From NCBI GenBank assembly GCA_964019425.1, contig OZ025785.1, forward strand, positions 1,573,501 through 1,637,500: 64,000 nucleotides of DNA, read 5' to 3'. This DNA comes from Flectonema sp. DT1601. Lineage: Eukaryota; Euglenozoa; Diplonemea; Diplonemida; Diplonemidae. The position numbers and the translations under genes are program-made. This document shows positions 30,236 through 40,506 of this stretch, one piece after another. The notes below the pieces were generated by a model. That model had not been told where the DNA came from. It searched no databases and saw only the letters and a list, made by a program, of their open reading frames with translations. Each line of letters opens with the position of its first letter. The stretch's first letter is position 1.

Positions 30236-31765
30236 ATGTTCCGCTTTCGCGGAGAAGAAGAAGGTTATGGAGAGCAGCCTATAAAGCCTCACTTTAATCA
30301 GCTGCCGCATATTAACTTTGTTCGGATTATGGAAAAGTTATCGAGTCACGGAACCAGACAGCGTAGAGCAATCGTAGTCAGCGGGATGATGATATTCGTC
30401 TGCGAGGCCACGAGTTTTAAAGTCCATCGAGCAATAGACGTGATGGATATCGACGGGGCTTTTAAACAAGAGAAACCAATTCAGAAAACACTAGGTGGGG
30501 CAGAAATCGCTATTCTGCTCTGCATACCAGCAAGCAACTCACATGATCTCCTCCTCCTTCAGCCTCGCGAAAAGAAAGCCGGCCACGCTAACAATCGTGA
30601 CATGACTGATCTACTCAGAGCTATCTCTTATGCGAAGTCAACTCAGGATAAGAAACTTCCAGTCAGCTCCCTTCAGCCGAAGGAAGATATTCTCAGTAGA
30701 GCATTTCTAATTAAGAGTAAGATATTCGAATCTCCGACACTCTCACTACCAGAGCTTCTCGAGAAATACAATCCGACGAAAGGTAAGAAACCCACCAGAA
30801 GGTCATCTACCTCTTTAAGTGACGGCAGTGAAGAAGTGCAATCTCCGAGCAGCCCGAGTCGAAAAGTATCGTTCGGGGGAGTCGTTTCAGGGAAGGGGCC
30901 CAAAAGAGCCAGCGATGATGGGTCGAGTGATTCCTCTTCTTCTTCTTCAACTGCACTTCAATCAAAAGCAGTCTGGCAGCCAGACGGTGATCGCAAAGAC
31001 TGCAACGTCTGCAACACGAAGTTCAATCTTCACCGTCGCCGTCACCACTGCCGCAAATGTCTTCTTCTTGTTTGTAATTCCTGCAGTCGTCATCGAACTG
31101 TAATTCCGGGATCTGGTAGTAATGCTGAGGAGCGAATTTGTTCGCCTTGTTACTTCTCGCAGGATGGACCTTCGACACCACATCGTCCGGCACCACTGAA
31201 GCCAATTAATAGCTCAGAGTCAATTGCAGCATCTGATAGTCCTGACTTTAGAGCGCAGTCAGCATCAGTTCAAGACTCCACAACTTTTGCAGAAGAGGCG
31301 TCACCCTCGATTTCAAACGCCTCTCCAGATCCCAGCAACGTTCCAGCTGGGAATGGGAGAGTCAGTTTTTCCATACCAGAGCCATCCCCTGACGAGGATT
31401 CTAAGGAAAGTCGCGAAGAACGTCGACGTCGGCGGAAAGAAAAGCGTCGCAAGAAGGAAAAACGTAAGAAACAAAAAGCAGAACAGAAGAAGCAACAACA
31501 ACAACACCAACAACAATACCTACCAAGTGGAATGTTAGGGGGTGCCTATCCTGGTGGATATCCTTCTCTAAATCAAGTTCCACAGATTCCAGGAATCACA
31601 CTACCAACTAATCCATATCAACAATATCAACAGAAAGTACTATCAGATACTTATTGGAGTGAATTCATGAAAGAATGGGACATCTCTTCAAAAGCTGTTC
31701 AACAATATGATGGTAGTCGACAACTGTTATCGAGTACTGTGACTACCGAGTCGATAGAACTCTGA
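30236..31765 (+). CDS. FYVE-domain protein with N-terminal PH/TH1-like region
   Basis: 509 aa, single exon. Residues 20-135 look like a PH or TH1-type module (NFVRIMEKLSSHGTRQRRAIVVSG, HDLLLLQPREK). The FYVE zinc finger is at about 247-306: WxxD reads WQPDGD, then CNVCNTKF, the basic core RRRHHCRKC and VCNSC, closing ERICSPC. All eight zinc ligands and the R-HHCR patch that binds PI3P are present, so membrane (endosome) targeting through PI3P is expected. The middle is serine-rich, and the C-terminus has a long lysine/arginine block (ERRRRRKEKRRKKEKR) running into glutamine-rich sequence. It sits beside two phosphoinositide-type pseudoenzymes. Confidence 0.9.
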   Translation: MFRFRGEEEGYGEQPIKPHFNQLPHINFVRIMEKLSSHGTRQRRAIVVSGMMIFVCEATSFKVHRAIDVMDIDGAFKQEKPIQKTLGGAEIAILLCIPASNSHDLLLLQPREKKAGHANNRDMTDLLRAISYAKSTQDKKLPVSSLQPKEDILSRAFLIKSKIFESPTLSLPELLEKYNPTKGKKPTRRSSTSLSDGSEEVQSPSSPSRKVSFGGVVSGKGPKRASDDGSSDSSSSSSTALQSKAVWQPDGDRKDCNVCNTKFNLHRRRHHCRKCLLLVCNSCSRHRTVIPGSGSNAEERICSPCYFSQDGPSTPHRPAPLKPINSSESIAASDSPDFRAQSASVQDSTTFAEEASPSISNASPDPSNVPAGNGRVSFSIPEPSPDEDSKESREERRRRRKEKRRKKEKRKKQKAEQKKQQQQHQQQYLPSGMLGGAYPGGYPSLNQVPQIPGITLPTNPYQQYQQKVLSDTYWSEFMKEWDISSKAVQQYDGSRQLLSSTVTTESIEL

Positions 31766-32142
31766 TGTACTTCTTTGGGTTGATTACCTACCCAGTTGAA
31801 GAGTATTGAGAACTGTGATTACCTTTCTGTCTAATTCTATTTTGACGGATTTCTTTAAATTAATTTACTAATTCGTAATCTGCGAGAGATCTGTTTCGAT
31901 CAATATTATGTTTTGATGAAGAAATGTACCCAGTAAAGGAAATTTAGTTTTCTTTTTTTTTTTATTACTTTTAGAAATTTGTTTTCTGTTGAGTCGCTTA
32001 GTTGCCGACGATGAATTAATGTAATAAAATATTTTCTTACTAAAGGTACGCAGTCAATGATGAAAGGGAATGAGAACAGAAACCTTTCTCAAGCTTTAGT
32101 AGCTTCTTTACAACTCTTCACTTCAGTCAGGCGCAACCTAAC
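31766..32142 (+). other. Intergenic
   Basis: No gene seen. CTTCACTTCAGTCAG ends at 32130, 12 nt before the next ATG, a strong acceptor-like site. Confidence 0.4.
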
Positions 32143-32658
32143 ATGGACGGCTTTCCTCCGGGGTACGGATCTCACCCCGATGTAGAAACTCAGCGCGCGT
32201 TGAAGAAAATGCAAGTCAGGATACTCGAACTTGACAAAGCCCAGAGACAACTTGCTGATTTAGTAGTGACAAGACTAATGGAAGTTGAGAAGAAGGTTGA
32301 CGGTAGTATTAGACATCAAAAGCAGTTGGCTGCATTACTACTCGACAACACGGGAGGTGATATTAGTACGGAGGAAAAACTGATGGGAATTGCGAGTCGA
32401 AAGACACCAATGCCTTCTGAAACACCACTTCACGAATTACCTCAACAGCAGCACCTAACTCACCAACATCCAACTCAACAACACCCAACCCTGTCAGTAG
32501 AGCAGCCCCGTTTCTGTCACGGATGTGGAGCTCATCGCATTCCAGCTGCTCGCTTTTGCCAAATGTGTGGAATTACATTTCTGCCTCCATCACCTTCTGC
32601 AGCTGTCCCACAAGAAACCCCAAACCTGAAGTCGATACGAGCTGGTCTGTTCACTTGA
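32143..32658 (+). CDS. Small coiled-coil protein with C-terminal zinc ribbon
   Basis: 171 aa. Residues 15-70 form a heptad-rich helix (RALKKMQVRILELDKAQRQL), residues 95-120 are His/Gln/Pro-rich (HLTHQHPTQQHPTL), and residues 126-146 contain two CxxC knuckles (FCHGCGAHRIPAARFCQMCG), the pattern of a treble-clef or double-zinc-ribbon adaptor. No enzymatic domain was seen. The function is unknown; a protein-binding adaptor is plausible. Confidence 0.7.
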   Translation: MDGFPPGYGSHPDVETQRALKKMQVRILELDKAQRQLADLVVTRLMEVEKKVDGSIRHQKQLAALLLDNTGGDISTEEKLMGIASRKTPMPSETPLHELPQQQHLTHQHPTQQHPTLSVEQPRFCHGCGAHRIPAARFCQMCGITFLPPSPSAAVPQETPNLKSIRAGLFT

Positions 32659-33005
32659 GTGAAGTACTTCAGAACGATGTTTATTATTATAACCTGAGCT
32701 CCGTTGAGTGCAATGTACGCACGAGATGTGATGCCAACAACAACAAGACTAACGTAAAGTAATTGTATTCGCAAAAGAGACTCAACACCTCTGCGAGTTC
32801 CTACAGCTCCGAGGGAGCGTACTAAAGAATGAATAAATTAGTACGTCTTCTAATTTTTGTTTCCTATTTAACATCCTAGTTAAATGTTTAGAATAGATTT
32901 TGTTATTTATGTGAAGCTGAAAGTGTGAAACGGATTGAATTGATAACTTTTATATATTTCATCTCAAAAACAGCAACAAGAATAGATTTCATTCTAAATG
33001 ATGGA
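32659..33005 (+). other. Intergenic and probable leader of P-loop protein
   Basis: No independent gene. CTCAAAAACAG ends at about 32973, 33 nt before the chosen start of the next gene, and is A-rich like the cis-intron ends, so a 5'UTR intron or an extra upstream exon cannot be excluded. Confidence 0.35.
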
Positions 33006-33890
33006 ATGAGTGCAGCTGAAGTGGAAACGCCACCTCGTTTCCGAGAAGACGAATGTGCGAAGATTCGATTTCTGATTGAAGCAGGTGTTGGATTCGTGTG
33101 GGTGTGTGGAGGAATAGACACAGGTAAGAGTCATGTTATAAAATACTCAACAAGACAGATCGTAAAAGTAACAATCGAAACTTTTAAAGACAATCGACAA
33201 CTCCAGCAACTCGTATCTGACGCCAAGAGAAGTGGTAATTCTCTTATTATAGAATCGAAAAGTGAACCTTCTGGAGACTTTCGATATTTATTTCACATCG
33301 TCACTTTGAAGAATTATTCACTAAATGAACTTGTTTGTATTGGACTTGAACTTACCGACAATCGTCTTCATCAGACTTTCTTATCTCGTATGACACCAAA
33401 TAGTTTATTATATCACAATGTGAGTACTCCAACAATGTCGACTGTTTTATATTTCATCTCAGCTATTGAAGACAACGTAGAGCACGTGAAGCCAACTATC
33501 CACACAAGTACGCAGGAAGACGCTATCGAACTCGCCGTTTGGTTGGCCAAACCTCCGTCGCTGCGAAGTAAAACAAAGCGCGGGAAAATAAGAAAAAGAA
33601 TTTCTAACTCGTCAGTTCGCAAGAATACTATCCGAGCGCACTCTGACGTCACAACTTCGATCACAAACGTGTTGGCAGCGCAGGACAATAATTTTCTACG
33701 ATTGTCACTTCGGCTGAATAACTTCGGTCCTAATTACGGAGCAATTCGAGCACTTCGCAACTCCGTAGCAAAAGGAGCCCTCGAGCAAACACATGCCGGC
33801 TTTGAGCCAACTGCTGCTGATCCGATTCGACAATCAAATCGATTGAACGTACGCGAGATGCTCTCCGTTGATGACCTTCCAGTTCAGTGA
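33006..33890 (+). CDS. P-loop-containing protein, unknown function
   Basis: 294 aa from the ATG at 33006 (MSAAEVETPPRF). An in-frame ATG at 32925 would add a hydrophobic T-rich leader but lies upstream of an acceptor-like CAG. A Walker A-like GGIDTGKSH lies near residues 36-44, but a clear Walker B (hhhhDE) is not seen; LIIESKSEP may be a weak counterpart. The middle resembles a small Rossmann-like NTPase fold (NSLIIES, YLFHIVTLKNYS). The last 120 residues are basic (RSKTKRGKIRKRISN). A truncated ATPase or motor-related protein is possible. Confidence in the gene is good, in the function poor. Confidence 0.6.
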   Translation: MSAAEVETPPRFREDECAKIRFLIEAGVGFVWVCGGIDTGKSHVIKYSTRQIVKVTIETFKDNRQLQQLVSDAKRSGNSLIIESKSEPSGDFRYLFHIVTLKNYSLNELVCIGLELTDNRLHQTFLSRMTPNSLLYHNVSTPTMSTVLYFISAIEDNVEHVKPTIHTSTQEDAIELAVWLAKPPSLRSKTKRGKIRKRISNSSVRKNTIRAHSDVTTSITNVLAAQDNNFLRLSLRLNNFGPNYGAIRALRNSVAKGALEQTHAGFEPTAADPIRQSNRLNVREMLSVDDLPVQ

Positions 33891-34088
33891 TTGATTAGAG
33901 GAACCCAAAACTGTTACTCGTCATCAGATAACCTTCTTACTATTGTGATTCGATTCTTTTATCCTTAGCCAGAGCTTCTGGTCGTGTCTCTCAGACACGT
34001 GTTGTTAGAACTACAGACTTGTAGAGTACTTTAGTTTTGTTTAGTAGTTAAAACAGGTTTATGGTTCGTCAGATTTAAATATTTTTAT

Positions 34089-34099
34089 TTTAATTTCAG
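34089..34099 (+). promoter_or_regulatory. Candidate splice acceptor upstream of mitotic-type cyclin
   Basis: TTTTAATTTCAG ends 17 nt before the ATG at 34117, pyrimidine-rich like other gene-proximal sites. Confidence 0.45.
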
Positions 34100-34116
34100 T
34101 TTTAACAATTCAAGAA

Positions 34117-35301
34117 ATGGATAATTTAGAAATTGAACAGCTGAGAAGAGTCGGACCAGACTGTCTTCCCGCAGTTGGTATTCACTTCGATGATGTCAAT
34201 CAAATGTATTCGAAAGAACAATTAAATTATAAATGTGAAGATGAAGTAATGAATCATGATGACAGTGATGACGAATCAAGTGATACTTTTGATGGTGGCA
34301 TGTGGAGTGATATGGTCAAAGCAGTTGCTGCACCTGATGCTATTGTAGCACCTCGAAGAAGTACTTTAACGAGGGGTTCCAATTTAACTCAACGGATGTC
34401 AACAAACTCTTGGAATGTAGAAGATGATGACGATAGCAGCATCGCTTCCGATGCTATCGATGATTGCGAACAGGTGGCGGAACTGTCGTCTATGTTCTAC
34501 GAGAAGAACGATCTAAAACATGGAATGTCTTATGATGATTTAAAAGAAATCATCCGAACTGAGAAACGTCAGGAGTCTGCTCTTCAAAAGAACTACCTTC
34601 GCTCTTACGGATCCGGTACTACTGCTCGAAGAGATGATGTTGTTTCTAAAATGATCATCGAAATGGTCAGTCAACAGTTGAGTCATCCGACAATTCACTT
34701 GGCTGTCAATCTGTTTGATACTTACCTTTCAAAAGGAGGAGGATTAGAACCGAGTATGGTAACTTATGGAATGGCAGCAGTTCTGTTGGCTTCAAAATAT
34801 GAAGAAATCACTCCAATCGCTGCATCTCTTCTCAGTCGAAAAGCTGGTGTTACAATGAAGCAACTCCTCGAAGCGGAGCTTTCAATGCTGGCGGCCATCG
34901 ACTTCAGAATTAACAACGCTAATGAATTCTTATTCTTGCAGTACTATCTTCAGGAATTAACAATTCCTCGAAATGAACAGGCGGCAGCGTACTACTTTTG
35001 TTCTGTTAGTGTCTTGTGTTCACAGTTTCAGACTTTCAAGCCATCAGTGAAGGCAGCAGCAGCAATCTATTTAGCAACAAGACACATGTCACCAAACCCT
35101 TGGAGTAGAGTACATCAACTCGCAACATCTTACAGAGCGTCGTCTCTCACGGCTGCGGCTCGTTTTCTCGAATCAGAACTAAAAAGAATTGAAAGCGATC
35201 CGCTTCCATCACATAAAATAATTAAAGACATCTTCGCGACGGAATATCATTCTCAGATATCGATTCATCCTGACATCATAAAGTCTGTTCACTTGAGATG
35301 A
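34117..35301 (+). CDS. Mitotic-type (A/B-like) cyclin
   Basis: 394 aa. The cyclin box fills residues about 170-290: DVVSKMIIEMVSQQL, HLAVNLFDTYLSKGG, GMAAVLLASKYEEI and LLEAELSMLAAIDFRINN, all recognisable cyclin N signatures, including the Lys-Glu pair (ASKYEEI) that contacts the kinase. A C-terminal cyclin fold follows (FLFLQYYLQEL, KPSVKAAAAIYLATRHM). The N-terminal 140 residues are acidic and serine-rich with no clear RxxL destruction box (only weak candidates such as RRVGPDCL). It would activate a CDK in cell-cycle progression. A second, PHO80-like cyclin follows 607 nt downstream. Confidence 0.92.
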   Translation: MDNLEIEQLRRVGPDCLPAVGIHFDDVNQMYSKEQLNYKCEDEVMNHDDSDDESSDTFDGGMWSDMVKAVAAPDAIVAPRRSTLTRGSNLTQRMSTNSWNVEDDDDSSIASDAIDDCEQVAELSSMFYEKNDLKHGMSYDDLKEIIRTEKRQESALQKNYLRSYGSGTTARRDDVVSKMIIEMVSQQLSHPTIHLAVNLFDTYLSKGGGLEPSMVTYGMAAVLLASKYEEITPIAASLLSRKAGVTMKQLLEAELSMLAAIDFRINNANEFLFLQYYLQELTIPRNEQAAAYYFCSVSVLCSQFQTFKPSVKAAAAIYLATRHMSPNPWSRVHQLATSYRASSLTAAARFLESELKRIESDPLPSHKIIKDIFATEYHSQISIHPDIIKSVHLR

Positions 35302-35908
35302 TGTCTTCCATCAGATGGTTGTTAGGCTGATCTTTATCTTACTCTCCAGCGTCCCCTTATTGTGTCTACTGAAAGGTAGTTTATTGTTTAGTTAGAATTT
35401 ATTGTATTTCGTATTTAAAAAAAATTTAAAGTCCTTCCTAGCTATGTGTGAGAGCTCTGCTTTATATGAGCAGCTCACATGTCTGTGTTTGTATATTGTA
35501 TTAAAGTCTTATTGTTTATTTAAGACATTCTATTTAAAGGTTTTGTTCAGCTCACAGCTATCTTGAGCTGAGGGAACAGAATCTTTTAAATAAAGTAAAA
35601 AAAAAAAAAAAAAACTTTTTCTCTGTGACCAACAAGTTACTTTTATATTTTAAGTATGTCTTAATAAATGAAAAGTTCCTTGTTTTCTCTATTTTAAGAC
35701 AACGGCTGAGCTCTGATTTGCTTTTGTTTTTTGTTTTCACAGTTTTATTTTGTATCGTCAGCACACTTCTTCTTGTACTTTCTAATAATTGTAACCCAGC
35801 AGTGGTATTTGTTAAGCTTGTAGAATATATTCGATTTATTGTTTTTTTCTTTTTCGATATTTTAATTATCTTTCATTCTTCAGTTACCTGTACCATCGAA
35901 TAACATAA
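35302..35908 (+). other. Intergenic
   Basis: A-run at 35598-35614 and T-rich blocks. The AGCTCACA motif recurs (near 35470 and 35548) beside a GAGCTGAG-type complement. No gene seen. CTTCAG ends at 35883, 25 nt before the next start. Confidence 0.4.
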
Positions 35909-36385
35909 ATGGGGTACATTATTTCCCGCAACGCCGTAGCCCTTCTGGAGAACTGCACGGAAGTCGGAGATAAGATGAAAGGTGCATTCGATTCGAAAGG
36001 GATTTATGATTTACCGACAGACATCGTAGTTGGCAACGGAATGAATGCCAGCAGATATTTTCAAAGACTCCAAGAACACACTCAGTACGGTAATGATGTT
36101 CTAGTCGGTCAGATGATTTTGTTACAGAGATTCGTAAAGAAGACTCAAATTCAGTTGAACTCATCAAATGTGTATCGCGTGTTGTTAGTGACGTTAGTGA
36201 TTGCTGGTAAGGAAGTCTGCGATGATTATCTTACTAATTCTTCAATGGCAGAGATCGGAGGAATGAGTCTCTCGGTTCTCAACCAGCTGGAAGTCGCTTT
36301 TCTCACAGCCCTCGACTGGGAAGTCTCGATCACAAAAAAACAATTCCTCGACATGCAAGAATATTTAACCGTCGCAACTTTCTAA
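35909..36385 (+). CDS. PHO80-like (cyclin P/U type) cyclin
   Basis: 158 aa, a complete short cyclin. Family blocks: DLPTDIVVGNGMNASRYFQRL near 30-55, VLVGQMILLQRFVKK, SSNVYRVLLVTLVIAGKEVCDDYLTNSSMAEIGGMSLSVLN (split over 90-125), then LEVAFLTALDWEVSI. The order A-GK-xxDDxxxxN-xxAxxGGxSxxxLNxLE is diagnostic for PHO80/Pcl and plant cyclin U. These bind Pho85/CDK5-class kinases in phosphate sensing or morphogenesis. It is the last gene before the 20.8-kb gene-poor region. Confidence 0.9.
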   Translation: MGYIISRNAVALLENCTEVGDKMKGAFDSKGIYDLPTDIVVGNGMNASRYFQRLQEHTQYGNDVLVGQMILLQRFVKKTQIQLNSSNVYRVLLVTLVIAGKEVCDDYLTNSSMAEIGGMSLSVLNQLEVAFLTALDWEVSITKKQFLDMQEYLTVATF

Positions 36386-38793
36386 ATGAGGAGGAATTTA
36401 TAGTTTTTTTTTTTAATAATACAAATTTATTTTTTAATTTTTGTATCAGTTTCCCCTTTTTTTTTGTAAATTAAAAAAAAAAAAAAAAAACTCAAAACAA
36501 GAGGGCTTTCTTGGACTCGCACGAGTCTTTCCTTATTATTATTTTTGTTTTTTTTTGTTGTTAAAAGACGACGTTCTATTTTGTGTTTTTTTTCAAAAAA
36601 AAAAAAAAAACAAAAGAAACATGAAACAGAAAATAAAATGAAAAATAAAAAAACTCAAAACCTTCACTTTGAACGAAAAACAAAATTAATGAGACAAAAA
36701 AAAAGAGTTTTCATTTCACATTAGAAATGAATTCAGCGAATGGATTCACCGAGTCTATTCACCAGCTTCACTGATGAATTATCATTGTGGGAAGCTGCGA
36801 ATCGCAAATGCGGAGAGAGCTGGTTAACTAACTGTCCTTGGCGACAAAAATACGTTTTTTTCTTTTTTCTTTTTTTTTTTTGACGTCTTTTCAACCCTTC
36901 TAATTTACTTTTTATTCTCTCCTTTTTTGCAAGATTTGTTTCTAATTTGTATTTTTTTCATTATTTTAAAAAAAAAAAAAAAACTGTGTTTTTTCGTCTC
37001 GCCGACTGCGAGCGCCATAACATTGAAAGACTGTTTGTTGTGGAGCCCGCCAAGTCTTCTACCATCTTGTTATGTATTCATCGAATTGATTTATCTTTTT
37101 ATTGTCCCGTGTCTTGCACTTTTTTAGTTTTCTCATTCTTCTTTTCATTCTTTTTTTGAAGAACCGGAAAAGCTATTATTTTATTTATTTTTACATTTTT
37201 AGCTAATATCAACGAGTTGTTGTGTGTGTTTTTTATTTTATTTTTTTTTTTTTATTAACTTTGATCCCCTACAGTTGCTTTCTTTTTTCCTTCCTTCTCT
37301 TTTTATCTACTGGTGTGTGTTAACACTCTCATTGTTGTAAACAAAAACATAAATACCAACGGGGACGTATAATGCAATATTTTTTTTTCTTCTTTCAATG
37401 ACAGCCATTCGCAAGGAGATCTACTTTTCTACAACTATCCAGAAAAGAGATGTCCGACCGTTACTCAACAGGAAACAGTTCATTTTGCGAGTCTTTTCTC
37501 TACTTGCTTTCCAATGCTTGATGGGGACTCTTTCTTTGATCTGTTTTAAAACAATGTTAACCTTTTATTATCAGTTTGTGGTGAGGAAGAGGTTCCCTTC
37601 GTCGATTCGTTTTTTTTATAAATTAAAGGCATTCCGTGTCTGGTGGGAAATTATTTAACAATCGATTCGTTTCCAGTGAGTTCGTAAGTATCAGCACTGA
37701 CTAAGGTTGTTTATTTTCTTTTTCAAGTCATTGCCACAGCTGTGTGAACCACAATATCAAATTCAAACAAGTAATTTTTTTTTATTTTTTGAAAAAAAAA
37801 ATTGTTTCGCGGAATATTAAAATAAAAATAGTTTTACTATTTTTCTTATTCATCAAATCTTTTTTAACACTCAAGAGCTTCAGTCAACTTGTGTTCTTTT
37901 GGGCTTTGTGATATTTGACTTGTAGGAATAGATTTAGATTTTGGAATTCATTTTTTTAAACAAAAAAAAAAAAAAGGGAAAAGTTTCAAAGGAACCTCCC
38001 TTTTTTTCTTTCTAAAAATAAAAAAGTGAATTTAAGAAATTAATATCGTTTGAACCTTCTTCGCTGTCTGTTTTTATAATAAAATAGTTAGCGTGAAAAA
38101 AAGTTGAAGTATCAGGCTGAGCCATTTGAAGTTCATGCAACCAAGTTTAGCAAAAGGACGTCTCCATCTTTTGTTAACACAAGCAATACGTAGTTAGGAT
38201 TGTACTCATGACTTATTACAAGGGATTAGGCGACTTTGAGTGTTGAACTTTAGGTGTTCGTGGGGCTCTTTCTCTTTTGCAAGCACATGAAATGTTTTTT
38301 TCAAAACTTTCATTTCGCGTCTGTTTGTTGTCCTCGTCCCTGTTCATTATTTCGCAGTTAAGTCCCATCCGAGAAGGATGTTCTCCAGCAGTACAAACTG
38401 AATGTCAGAATCTTATGAGAAGCTGGTAGATGACGTTAACTTCACGTTCTCACAAGTGAAGACCACTTCGATAAGAATAAATGTTTGGCTGATTAGTTTG
38501 ATCATTTCTTTGAATAATTGACTGAAAAAGTCAATTACTTTTTATCTGGAGGGTTGACAGCAACTGAAAACAGCAACATAGAGTCAGTTGGTCGTCGTCA
38601 ATCAATTTTTTTATTTTTTCTGAAATACGTAACTTCCTATTCGCTATCAGTGGCCACTTGGAGTGAATATGAAGTCGTGTGGCTTTGTTGCAATACTTAA
38701 ATAATGTTTATTTTTATTTATTATATTTTATTTTTTTTCCCCCTTTTTCCCTTTGGGTTTACCCCCCTTTCTCTGTATAGAGGAAGATGTTTC

Positions 38794-38819
38794 TTTTTTT
38801 TTTTTTTTTTTTTTTTTTT
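38794..38819 (+). repeat. 26-nt T homopolymer
   Basis: Pure T run, one of at least six runs of 24-28 nt between 38.7 and 48.5 kb. Confidence 0.9.
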
Positions 38820-40385
38820 GTCCAACTAATAACCCCACCGAGTTTTTTTCCTTGGTTTTTTTTTTATATTAAATTATTGCAATTTCTTGTACCCCCTCAG
38901 TTGAGGCTAAGCTGTTGACTTGCTGCGTCCACAAGGGAGCAGCAACCCCAATCGGATTCCGTGATCTGTAATGTTGGATAGAAAATATCATCTCTCTCTG
39001 TTATAATATATACGTACTTACTTTACGATACTTTTTTTATTTATTTTATATTCTTATTCTATTCCCTTCTTATTTAGTTTGAAGATAAAAAAATGAAAAA
39101 GTTCGAAGTCAACACTTGTTTTTTTTTTTTTTTTTTTTGTTTCTTGTTTTTTTTTCCCCTCACGATATTCACGATGCACTGTTATAATTATTTTCAAAGG
39201 CATGGCGTGACTTTTGTATTTGAGTTGGTACCTCACGAACAGTTTTATTAGTTAGCCTCTCTTTTCAGTACGAATGCTATTTCTCACTTTTTTTTTTTCG
39301 TGTTGTAACTTTTGTTAAAATGTTTCTTTTTACACTTTACCTCTCCGGACAGCAGAATGGAGGGTTTTGATGAAATTCTGTTGTTCGTTGTTTCTGCAGT
39401 CAACCGGTGCTTCTCGTTGTGTGAAGTAGACAAGTTTTCCTCTCACTAATATATCGGGCTGTTAGCCCAAGTGGTATTGGCTGTGTTTCTGTTTGTACGA
39501 AAACTCTTAGCCTTTTTAGCAGTCCGACGACTACCACACTGCGATCTTCTGTTTGTCGAGCTGCTTTAATTTTTTTGTTCATTTTGGTTTGTATTTGCTC
39601 AGTTGTCTCTAATTTATTAGGGTACCGCTGGCATTCTTGCAAGGCATCAAAGCGATTATTATTTCGTGAGGTGTTTTGCTACCTTTTATACTGAATATTG
39701 CCATGTTCCTTTTTTTTTTTTTTTGGTTTTGTTTGTTTATTTTTTGTGTTGCACTTGTGCGCTGTTGTTGTGGTACCTTCACTTTTACTTTAGTCTGTCA
39801 TGTTGTAAGAACATTATTATTATTATTATTTTTTTTTTTTTTTTTAGATATTTTTTCTTTCGTTTATTTATTTCTATTTTTTTGTTGTTTCTATCCGTAG
39901 TGATCATGACGGGGTGAAATGAATTCCCTACTTCCCCACCCTCCTCCTCCTCACCATCTAACGATACGCAAAATAATATTTTATTTTATTACACGCGTCT
40001 CTGATAAGTTCAACTAAGTGTCTATTATTAACTTTCTGTAAAAACTTTTTTGATATTACTGCGGCCAACCACAGCCAAACCACTTTTAAAAAAATGCCTT
40101 TCATGGTTTTTGAGCGAGAGAAAATTATAGCAGCGAAACGTTAACGCCTTTTACTTATTTAGGCTTGTTTTGGGTTGCTCAGAGAATTATGTAGGGGTAT
40201 TGATTCTTTTTTTTTTTTTTTTTTTTTTTTTTGTTTACCTGAGACAAAGGTTTTTTCTCTTCGAAAAACCAAAAAACCTTTTTTCCACTTTCCACTTTCC
40301 CTTTTTTTTCTTTTTTTTTTTTTTTCTAAAATATTTACTGAAATTCGTTCACAAAACGCGGCTTTTTGGTATTTTTTTTATCTCA

Positions 40386-40506
40386 TCGTGTGGTGGACCC
40401 CCTCCACGGGGGTATTGTTTTTTTTTTCATTTCTTTGTGTTGAGCCAGATACTGGAAACTAATAAAGGAATAGTTGCTTTTCATTAGCCCCTGATGGACC
40501 ACACGA
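40386..40506 (+). other. Nested inverted repeats, possible structured RNA
   Basis: Outer arms TCGTGTGGT (40386-40394) and ACCACACGA (40498-40506) are perfect complements. Directly inside the left arm is a second hairpin with stem ACCCCC/GGGGGT and loop TCCAC. The structure stands out in base content from the T-rich surroundings. Confidence 0.35.

Noticed and set aside
39440-39520. tRNA-like box A (TAGCCCAAGTGG)
   Set aside because: The D-arm can be drawn but there is no anticodon arm or T arm; the match comes from a simple hairpin GGGCT-GTT-AGCCC.
39666-40487. Phe-rich open frames
   Set aside because: Translations of long T runs; no coding signal.
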